From the NCBI RefSeq assembly GCF_964275005.1, contig NC_092690.1, forward strand, positions 10,792,010-10,856,009: 64,000 nt of DNA. The letters run 5' to 3'. Both the position numbers and the translations under genes were made by a program. Under the pieces are notes generated by a model that was not told the origin of the DNA, made no database searches, and saw nothing but the letters and a program-made list of their open reading frames with translations. Below are positions 34,201 to 46,200 of the stretch, one piece after another (the stretch's first letter is position 1; every line of letters starts with the position of its first letter). Source of the DNA: Diadema setosum (Eukaryota > Echinodermata > Echinoidea > Diadematoida > Diadematidae).

Positions 34201-37200
34201 TTACAGCAATCTTTTGCAAAAAATAACGTCAAAGCTTTAATATCCAGTCTTTTTCCTTTCATATGATATCCCATGCGTAAAAAATAATAGAGGAAAAGCT
34301 CGAGGAAAACTTAATTTGAAAAATATCCTTACATTTTACCCAGATAGATAGTAAATAAGGAGTAGTTAGCTTTCCCGACGCCTGCCCCAGATAACAATGG
34401 CCTTCAAGCTTCAATGAATTTACACAAACATGAAAGGAGGGGGGTAAAAGGGAATGTTACAGGCGGTTCGGTTATGAATATGGTCGTAAATTAGCACGTG
34501 ATCATGAGCTTGCCTGACCATGCAGCTAACTACAGAGCAAAGGGTGTTCATCAGCGGAATGTTTTTGAAGGTAGGGTGGGAATAACCATGGACCTACATG
34601 GAATAACGGACCGAAAAAACCTTCCGAGCCCCCCCCCCCCCCCCCCAAAAAAAAAAAAAAAAAAAAAACTTCCTGCCCTACACTTGCACCTTTGAAATGT
34701 TACAAAGTTCAGTGATAAATAAAGTGATGTACCCCCTCTTTCTGCTTCGCCTCCCCCTTCAAAAAGTTCAAAACCCTGTCAGTGATGAAGGATGAACCAC
34801 GCTTGAGGCAAATATAGAGAGGAATGAAAACAGTTAAATAAGTTTGAGGTAAAAAAAAAAATCATCAAAATGTGTATCATTGTTGTAATGTTGATTTCCC
34901 GCAGCCATTGGACTGCGTGCAGCCTGAGAATACTCATGATATTACTCTTCAATTATTGGTTATGTCTCATAGCTTATTCTAAATGAATGACAACAAAGGG
35001 TTGTCCGTCTCATACAGCACTCTCTGTAAATACCCCCCCCCCCCCAACAACAACATTCACTGTAGCACTGCGGCTGTTTTGTATGAATTCAAGGGTGCAG
35101 ATGAGCCCATTGTCTAATGCTGAGTCGGAACAGCTGAATGCTTGTTTTCTTCGACTATTCGTAGAATTGGTAGAAATGAATTTCGATAGTAAAAAGTTGG
35201 ATGGAAACCCGGTCTCGTTTTTTTTTTTTGAAGTGAAGTCGGCTGAAGGTAAAGCAGAACTAACATCTAGTACATTTTGAGTACACACTGAGCTTAATAT
35301 ATAGACCTCATTTTCCTCAGATCAATTTGGAGCAAACCGGAATACGCAAGGCAAGGGTTGACTTTCAATGTACGACTCTCTCCAAGAACAGGTGAAAGAA
35401 TAAACCGACTCATATCCAATCACAGCGCACTACAAGCCAGACGCATTTTGCTCCCATCTGCAAGGAAGTCTTCAAAATAACAGTCAGGACAAAAATGAAA
35501 TGAAGCGTGATGTGGATATTTTTTTTTTTTACTTTCACGTACAGTGTGTGTATATGTTATTGATTATATTGAGATTAAGAAAAATGAAAATGAAAATGAA
35601 CTTGAACTTAAGAATGAGAGCCATTCTATAGGATAAAAACTGATATAAAATATCGGGAAGGAATAAGACATTAGATTGCCCAGAATACTCATCTCTTCGA
35701 CGAACCTGGTAACTGCTAACTATAGCCTTGCAAAGGGCAAATTTGCTTCAGCTGAAATCTCTTTTGTAGAAGAGGCTAAGATAGTTAGACATATAACGGC
35801 CAAATTCATCTTAAATTTGCTTGAAGATGTTAGTACAATTACTACATTCGTGATGGTGGTAAAGAGTCCACTAACTAAAGCCACACTCCCCAGACAGATC
35901 TACCTTGCCAAGAAGAGTAAATATAATAAAAGGGAACTTTCTACACTCCTCTGTCAACATTGAATTAAGGAGTGGAAACAATCGTTGACAGTCAGACTAA
36001 AGGCCTATATATAAACACGAAAAAGCAGATGTCCCAATGATATCACATGTAATTCATGCCACATGAGAAGCAATGACACTTAAAAAAAAAAAGATTGTAT
36101 CACTACCCTGTTGGATTTATGTAATGTAATGTTATATAATTTTATTATGTTTTTCAAAATCCTTATATATGTATTAATTTAAGATTTAAATGTTAAGCGC
36201 TTAGAAACTACTGTAATAAGCGCTATATAAATGTACATTATTATTATTATTATTATTGGATGTACAATGCAGGCAATGCATGTCTCCGCAGTTACGAGCG
36301 AGATCTGGCAAGGGAATGTTTTGTCATTTATGTTACAAATGTGAAAAGCTTGGTCCAAAGACTCTCATACTACTGGACATGCTCTTCTGGACAGGATCTG
36401 ACGGGTACACTTCACGAGACCTACACGCACGAGTAATACAGCTATGAGTCATACAGCTCACATGTCATGCACCCCACTATAGAGTTATACAGCCCACGAG
36501 TTCGACACCAAGTAAAGTAAGTTCACGAGCTATACAGCCCACAAGTTCCACACTATACGCAGAAAGGATCACGAGACCGACATTACGCAAACAAAGCCCA
36601 CGGGACCGACACTACGCTTGAAAGGCTTCAATAATGGGACAAGGAAGATATGAGAGATGGATAGGTAGAGTTGCTAAGGTGTTACCCCGTCAGTTGTCAT
36701 ATATAGTCCCCTGAAATGTTAAAGATCTTTAATTGTGTTTGCGTGTGTGCTTGTGACAGAAGCGAGAAAGAAAAAAAAAAAGAAAAAAAAAACCTTGCAT
36801 CATGTCAATCTTCTAGCTAGAAATTGGGAAAGCCTACTAAAACAAAGCACGATGGCTTTAGCAAAGATCTAAATTTAAACCATACATCATTCTTGTCTTC
36901 TTTTTTTGTTTATTTACATTTTCTCGGGGACGGGTCCTGTGGAGAGTACAACTTTATTTTTGAAAAAGAAGAAAAAAAAAAAAACATCGCTAACAATTTC
37001 CCTCCCCGTTGCGTGACAGAACCGCCCCTAAAAGCGACAAGTGTAGAAATACAAATTTGACGTTGATGTTCAATTCAGTTCAATTCATTTATATTCATTC
37101 TTCTTTTTCCAACAAAACATAGCACAAGATAAATCAGGAATTACATCATAAACACAAACATTTGCCTTTGCAATAGATAAATGATACCGATAAACGTAAG

Positions 37201-40200
37201 AGCGCATACTGGCCAAAAATAATACAAAGACATGCCTCAGTTGAAAAAAAAGAAGAAAAGAATTGAGAGGTCGACTAAAAAGCAAAGCTTGTATATTGTG
37301 AACAACTCAAAAAACTTATGAATTACTTATTTACAAACACTTGTCACAAATATGATATAAGACAGGACGGGACAAAACAGGAGAAACACAACAACATGAA
37401 ACAACTCGTCAGAATAAATGAAAAGAATGGAAGGAAAGAAAGAAAAAGAGAGAATGAGAGAATGCCTACACGCTGAACAAGGGAAATGGAACAGGGGATG
37501 ATTAGGCGTTTTAACATCAGCCCGATGTTTCGAAATAGCGCGCTTTTTTCTGACTTGGGAAATTAACCCGATCACGAAATAGCACGCTATTTGATAATGT
37601 GAACACAAATTAGCGCGCTAATTGTATCGCTCTGATCGAGAAAATTTCTCGAGTACAACTCGGGAAATTTCTGAAATAAGCGGGATAATTCGCGAAGTAG
37701 CGCGCTATTTGATAATGTGAAAACGCCTCAAGAAATTAGCGCGACGCATCCCATCATGCCTAGCGTGTGTGACCCAATCGATCGAGGCAAACTGCACACA
37801 AATCATGAGGAATTTTTGAAATTGCACACATTACTGATGCTGTTTGCAAATGCTCAGCTGTCGAATAAGCTCGAAAAAAATTTCGGACTAATTCTCTTCG
37901 GGCTGATGTGAATAGGAAATGAAAATAGCGCGCTAATTCGCGACGCGAAAATTATCTCGAGCTTGGATTTTCACCGGGCTGATGTAAAAACGCCTAATGA
38001 GAATGTGCTTCATAGAGTTGGTGCTGCATCCCGATGTGCAAGGATTGTGATGGCTACTTCATTACGTAATAATGAATTCAGTGATTGAATGATTGGTGGA
38101 TGGATGATGAACCCTGAGGTTGACGAAACCTATAGCTATTTTTTTTTTAAAGCATATCAGAGAGGATTTAATAGAAAAAAAAATCAACTAGCGCTTAAAA
38201 GAATACAAAGATGGGGATTTTTTTTTTAAAATTTCACAGTGAATTCCAAAATCTAGGACCGGTGTATATAAATGTATTCTGAGCCAATAAAGTTCTCAGG
38301 AGGGGTGTGTGGCACCCATTATAGATTGTCTAGTGGGATAAATATGAAAAGACTGGTTCCGTGTGAACATTGGATTGAAAATACTGGGAAGTGCATTTAC
38401 ATTGTAATTAAACATAAACTGACCAGGTTGAAAAAAGTAAAAATCTTGATTTTCAATATCGTATACTTAGTAAACAATGTAAAAGTAGAATTAGTTACAA
38501 TATCTGGCTAGATAGCTTGATAAAATTGCAGCCGCCAGTATATTATTTTCCCCTTCATGGAACACCCTTTACAGGTTCATACTTGTCATCGACATGTAGA
38601 TAGCGCTGTTCATCCTGTCGGTCTCATGAGCTTTCTTTGTCTAGTGTTGGTCTTGTGAGCCTTCTTTGCCTATAGTGTCGGTCTCGCAGGCTTTCTTTCC
38701 TGGTGTCGGTCTCGTAAGTCTGTTTGCGTATGCTCGGTCTCGTGAGCCTTTCCTGCGCAGTGTCGAACTCATCGGCTGTATGACTCGTGAGCCTTATAAC
38801 TTGTGGGATGCATGACTCATGGACCTATTTTCTTTTTCTTTTTTATGTCGGTCTCCGTATGACACTCGTGGGTGTCTTCTCGTGGGATGACCCCGGATCT
38901 GACACCGTCTCATCATTTTCACAGCATGGGCATTACTTCATCAACATTGAAAACCCTCTTAAATTGGGATTCTCTTTGGGTGCCACGCTTCTATCCTGTC
39001 CAGTGGTATGTGTGTGGAATTTGTGCATATTCGACTCATTGGCACAGAAAGAGTTAAGGGACTTGAACTTGACCCTCGTGCAGGTAAAATTATGGCAGAG
39101 GCCATACTAGTTGTAAACACGGAAACGTAAGCTCACCAACGTCATGTCTTTGTTGCCAGCAAAAGCAAAGTTAACGTTTCTCTGCTTTTTATGAGGACCA
39201 TCATGCAGTCATATACTTGATTTGAGTGTTGTCACTGCGCAGCTGCCCCGGGGAAGTAGAGGTCAACTGAGATGCGCTTTTTTCATTCTTTTTTTTTTTT
39301 ACCGATGACGTGTGTAGGTCCTCCTGTATTGTGTTGTACTTACTGCAATAGCCAGTCATGCGTATCTATGCTCTCTTGAAGCTCAAGTTTCTCAAATTGT
39401 TGCGCATTTGTTCAATTTATTCTCCACGCCGAAGAAGGATGTCCGCTTGCGGAACTTAGGCCTACTTGGCCTCTATTTTTCAGCGTCATTCATTGAGAGA
39501 TGGACACTGCCGGTGATGTTGACCCCATCATGACACAGAGCATGAGGGAATTACAAACTGGAGTTGGGCCTTGATGATACTCCGATGTAGTAGGTATCTG
39601 TCTTTGGAGAAAACGCATATGGCTCGAGATTTTCTGCCGCAACGGCTACCGGAAACAGCTGGAAGATGACCTAGGCACCTCGGAAATGTAAACAGGTTTC
39701 AAATTGGCATTCCGTTTACTACTCGAGGAAAAGGCAATCGTGCTCTAAAACGCTTTTCAAAGTGTTTTTTTTTTTCTCTTTGTTCAAATCGTCATTTCTA
39801 CATGAGATTTAAAACACGGTTGCGTTTATCTGATAACCGAAAATGCCTCAAACGCGATTTATTGTGCCTCAGAAAACTTTAGAGAAAAGCACCATAAACA
39901 CGTTAAAGATATCAGGCCTATGTCTAAAGTATAGTCTCGACTGGATTGCAGACACTGACCTTCTCTTCCACCTCTGCCTGTGCTTCAATGAGTAAGCGTA
40001 CAATCCTGTCGTATCCTTTCTCAGCAGCATCAAGGAGAGGTGTTTGTCCGGTGAAGCGATCCTTGACGCTTACATCGGCCTTGTGCCGCAGAAGGATCTC
40101 AACGATATTATATTGATTCCTAATACTTCGCAAACAAGGACGAGAAAAATAGTTGTAATTTTATCTATTGACTACTTAAGATAACAACATCAGCATCTTA

Positions 40201-43200
40201 CAGAAATTTGGTACTGAACGACTCGTGGTTTGCAAAATGTTCCATAATTCACACTTTCATGAACATATATACGTACACACACTCAGCAATAAACACCTTT
40301 TCCGGTTAATATTTTTCAATGAAGATTTAGAAAAAAAAAATCATTGTGTCATATAAATACCGTATCAAATGCCATTTAATTCGCTATCAACCTGGTAGGT
40401 TTATATATACAAACAAAAATACGCATTAGTGAACATATTCGAACATATTAGGCAGGAAAGTAAAAATTGCAGAAACTGACATATCGAAATTCGTTGGCAA
40501 ATGCCCCTCAAGATAGCAATGATAACAGAACCTTGTTCTCTTTATATTCTCAAACAAAACCATAGTGGGGAAAATACAGAGGAACATAAGAATTTTCTGT
40601 CAACACAAGCTATAAATGACATAAGAAGTAAGCCGCAAAGGTCGTAAAATGGACAGAATTTTTTCACTTTATTTTCTTGATTAAGGAATTGAATTTAAAA
40701 AAGCATGAGACAAATTCTAGAAAAACCAACAACATAATTTCACATTTTCTTCATTTGGAAAAGCATTTCAAATTTCTACCATCTTTGTTACCATTGCTTC
40801 TCGTCTTATGTGTTTTAACTTTGGATCTGACTGGAGATTCATTTTTTCCATTATTTTTGCCTTTTTTATCTTTGAAGGGTTGAAGAGACATTATAGAGAT
40901 CATATATTTATTTTTGTAAATTAAGTTGCATTTCTTATTGCGGTGAATTCGTCTTTTGTTCTCATTGTTACATGTAAGAGCACATACGAAGAATAACAAC
41001 TTGTCCATATTTGCATCTTTTACTTTTGTGCCTTGGAAGAGAAGAACGAATGTGTATACTCATGCGTAAAGCTTCCCTTCTTATTGACCTGCTAGGGTGA
41101 TATCAAATCAAATTACCTTTAACATGGTACATAAAACAATACTAGATTAATACAAGATTAACTTGAAAAAGTGTTTACTTTCTTTCTTTTTTTTTCGTTT
41201 TTTTTTTTTGCTGAGTGTATGTATGCATACACATACAAATATATAAACATCTATTTAAGCAAATGAAACATTATGACGTGATTAAGTACTGGCAGAACAC
41301 GTGCATAACTCAATACTTCGAAAGCTACCTAAATTTTCACCTTCACCATAATTGCTCTTTACGCATGTGGAAATTGACAAATTTAATAAAATTGTCAATC
41401 CTAGATGTGATTATATATGCCTCTGCATCACAAAACCAACGAAAAGTCGCACAAAACAAAACAAAGGGTCAAGTGAAACGGGTCAACCTTGGCAATCTTG
41501 AGATTTTCGTACAGAGGGAAATAACACTTTTCTTCTTCATTATCCTAAGATTTAGGATCATAAAATGAATGGGAAATGGTGTCTTTGGCAGTCTTCTAAA
41601 ACCCTTTTGTGAAGAATTCTGTGCTTAAGTACGTTTAAGAGACCCTCTTTCATTAAAATAAAGCAACAACAACACAAAAAAAAACTTTGCGAAATATCAT
41701 AATCCCTTTGTTGCTGAGAGTTTTACATCCATTTTCGTCCCAGTAATTGCGCAGAATACAGCTTGGTAAGACCAACAACTTGAATAGATACCTTACTTCA
41801 GAACCTCTTTTTCTCAGTACACACCACTCAAGAGTTCTTCCTTTCTATATGTAGTTATGTTACGAGGGTCCGTTTGAATTGAGTTACATACACCATTTTA
41901 CAGCTTAGAATCTGGTATTTTAGAATCTGCCATTAATTTGAAACCAATATCTGGCGACTTTTTGTTGCTTTTCTGATGCAGGGCCACATGAATTGTACGG
42001 TCAGAAAACTTAAAGCTGAATGATTAACATAAAATATAAAAATAGATAAAAATCAGCAAAATTAGTTTGGTATACAACGTTCAGATTAAGCTCTGTATGC
42101 GTAGATTTGTTGGTCTTGTAATATATCCGTATATTTAAGATAGTGCCACATCCATGTCAAGCTCTGCTTATGATGACTGTCCCCTATATTGATTTCTTCT
42201 CTGTTCATATCTTAATACATGCTTGATTCATATGATACTATGGCATTATTACAGACTGATTTTGTTATGAAATTAAACATTTCTTATATTGATTTGTATC
42301 TTATACTCTCCTTTTTTTTTTTGCATACCCTGTATCACTTCATTTTCATTTGTCATTGTATTTGAAGAAAGAAAATGCAGACTTAATAAACCACACCAAA
42401 CCAAACCAAACCAAACCAAACCAAAAGACCCCAAAATTAATTCAACATACCATGTCCTGCATTTATACACTTGTGCCGTCAGAGTTTTTTTTTTCCACTT
42501 TCAAATTTTCAAATTGTTAACATTTAAAACGTCACCATTCCCAAAATGGACGCAATCTGCTGAAAAAAAAAAAATGTTCTGGCTACAGGTAACGGTTACC
42601 TTTTGATATTGATTGGACAGATATAACGTCAGGTGATCTTCAAGATAGTTTGTAGATTTTGATAGTTTTCCTATCTTGAGCTCGACTTATAGGTAATTGG
42701 CTATAATTGGTTGGCTTGTATAGGCCCGCCTAGAGTATTTAGGGGACGTTTTTTTTTTTTAGAGTGATCAGTGTTCTTGAGGATGTCAGTATTACTCTGA
42801 TGTACAAATTAAATAACTGCTATATAGCCGTGATTAAATCGTAGCCAAACAAGTATAACAAAACATCGCTCCTCGAATGCTTATTATTGCCGAGTAGAAA
42901 ATGATGTAAGACTACTTATAATTTAGTGCATCCTTTCTCCCCGAGTAATACCACTCGATGAATCAACAATATCACACAGTAATATTTCCATTATTAACGG
43001 TAATAAAGCACCTATTGGAATTTTCTCTCTTGCAATTGAATTCGATTGCTTCGCATCTCCATAGCAAAGAAAGAAGACGAAAGTGTAAGGTGCACACGTA
43101 CCGTAATAGGACTCAATGTATAGATTATCCCATTACAATCATACTCTAATCCCTAATCCCAAAGATAACTTGCTAATTAAAATTTTTCCCCTTGGCTATG

Positions 43201-46200
43201 TTGGCAGTGGAGTTGAATTGTTAGATTTTTGAAATGAAGCTGTACGAAGGAAAACGACAGAATGTGAAGTTTCCAAATTCAGCACACTTTGATTAGTTGT
43301 ATAGAACGCACAATAAGTATTGCATGACTAAATGATACCTTTTAACTGCAATCTGAAGAGCCGTCAAGCCTTCTTCCGTCTTTTCGTTGACTTTGGCCCC
43401 AGCCTTCAGAAGCTCGTGCACATACCTCCAGTGCCCATGACGGCATGCGAGATGAAGAGCTGTAGATCCGTCCTTTGACTACACGTAAATATCAAGATTT
43501 TTTTTTTTTGTTCCGTCAATTTTCATATTTCTCCATGAAAAGACGAACAAAAACAAAACAAAAAATAAACGAAAAAAAAAAATACACAGTTCAAACAAGG
43601 CAAGTGCCAAAATGTGTCTCGTCCATTCGCGTACAAGAAATTATTTCTAACTCCGGGACGTTCATTTACCCCGCTCATGACATCTGACCTTGTGATGACC
43701 TTCAACTCCCCAAGAGCCATTTACCAGCAAAGTTTGGTCACAAGCGGATATATGGATCAAAAGTTTTGAGCTAAAATTGAAACACGCCGTAAAAATTTGA
43801 CCCCTGTTGTGTTAACACTTGTCTGTTACCTTTGACCATGTGGTGACCTTCAACTTCTAAAGGGACATCTACCATCCAAGTCTGGTCACAAACAGACATA
43901 CACATCAAAAGTTATGAGCCAAAATCGAAACGCGCCCTAAAAACTTAACATTTAGCCCTAAAGTTCATTGACCCCTGCCTGTGACCTTTGACCTTGAGGT
44001 GACTTCATGTTTGTTAAAATGTGTAACTTTGTATAACCAATCTTCCTCCAGGTTTCATTGAAATTGAAATCCCCAGTAAATAGTTATTCAAGTTTTTGTA
44101 GCGTTACGGACAGACGACGGACGGACAGACGCCGCAGGCGATGCCTTAGTCTCCCCTCACCTCCTGTGGGCTCGACAAAAATGACGTGGCACTAGATATG
44201 ATTCCAGCCAAAAGAATTGAACATTTATCTCTCGCTCCTTTTCTCTCTCTCTCATCAGCTCCTCTATACCGTTATTTTCTGTTTTGTTTAAAGACGTATT
44301 TTGAAGGGTCAGTCTGCTACCTCATACGAACTTTTAAGGAGTTTTACGGCGTTTTTAACGATATATTTGTACGTTAAGTGAATTCTTTCTGGATCCCAAA
44401 TTCTTGTGAATTGTTACTTAAAAGTTTATGACAAATACTGACCTGTAGGTCTACTTGTGCGTGTGCGTTGATCAAACAGCGCACGATACCAACTTGGCCA
44501 TTTTTGGCAGCATAGTGGAGGGGCGTTTGTCCAGACCCATCCTGCGCGTTTGCATCAGCATTATGCTTCAGAAGGATCTCAGCTATGGCGCAGTAGTTCC
44601 TGTGAATTATTCCACGCAGAAGGACGAAAGATCAGGCGTCATCTCATTGCTAAATAAATTCTTCAAACTTTGTTCTGAACTGTTCGTAATGTTTTTTTTA
44701 AAGTTCCAAAGACAACACTAATCTTCTTCTCGGCATTCATCAATACAAATCATGGAACATTATCATAAGACAATGATTTCTACGCAGCAGCTGTAGATAA
44801 GGAGGCAAGGACGGATGGGGTACTATTAGCGGTTGATATCTTTACTTCTTCTGAGTTGGCACAAGAGAATGAGCTTCACGAAATGGTACATTTCCGTCAA
44901 ATGTCTTTTTGTGCGAAGCAGTGTCTGCCAAAATGAATAACAAACAAACAGAATTATTTCATATATTAAAATTCCTTTACCTTTTTATTTTATTTCTATT
45001 CAAATATGCTTGAATACGAACTTTAGTGTATATCTGTAACCATAGACGGTTAAAAGAATTAAGACAAGGTACGTGTGTTGGACAAGCGGCACCAGGAGAA
45101 AGCTTTTTATTTTGATAATAAAAATAAAAAGGTAAAGGAATTTTATTATATTAAATAATTTTGTTTGTTTGTTATTCATTTTGGCAGACACTGCTTCGCA
45201 CAAAAAGACATTTGACGGAAATGTACCATTTCGTGAAGCTCATTCTCTTTTGCCAACTCAGAATTCGGATTCATTGTAAACAACACAACAAAAAATGAAG
45301 CCAAAACTTTGGTAAGATATTTGGCAACTTATGATTTCGGTGAAATCAACTTTGTGCTTGAATTTGACAAAGGTGTTTGCCACTTCGTCTTTTTCAAGCA
45401 CATAATTCTGTAGTAAAAAGTAATGCGACGGTGGGATTTTTGGTCTAGATAGAATACTAGTACATGTGTCAGAGTGTATCTTAAGACGGAGAATTGATGT
45501 ACGAGGTACAGCCACGTGAAAAGGCAGATAGCAAAATTTCCTCACAGTGATCGAATATTTTACGTGGCGAAATTTGTAGCCATTCGTGAAAGTTTCTTAA
45601 TTAGTGTGAAATACTCTTTTTTTGTTTTTGCATAAACCAAAAGCTGAGGTTGGTAAAAAGTGGAATTGTATCGAAGAATCGATGAAACGGATCACTTCGT
45701 CGTTCGGGATTATTTTTAATGCATTTTAATTTTTTCTATTCAAAAAGCTACTCAGGTGCTCTCTTCTAACAGTGGAATTATGGTAGACTATGCAGAAACA
45801 GACTCAACTGACTGATCAAAACATCAAGCAAGATATTTCAAGGTTGTTTTTTTTTTTTATTCTTAATCTGGACTATAGTTCAGAGTTATTTCAATCTATA
45901 TGTATACCTTTTTGTGACAGGTAAGCCTACTTAACGAACAAATTCACTTCCGCAGACATGTGAATTGAGTGATTGCAGCAATATTAGTAGAACACATTAG
46001 TGACGGTTTCAGGAAAATTAGATAATCCATTTAAAAGTCATGAATTTTTAAACTTTCTGCTTAGTAACTGCTGGATGAGTAGACTACTACAGCTTGTGAT
46101 GTCTCATGTGTACAACGATTTAAAGAAAATATAAAGGAATTTCAAGATATTTTCACTTTTTTATATTTCACATCTTGTTTATATTTTCATGACTTGTAAA

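Noticed and set aside
35676..35963. A 95-residue plus-strand frame
   Set aside because: No recognisable domain and no paralogue in the window; composition is not distinguishable from chance.
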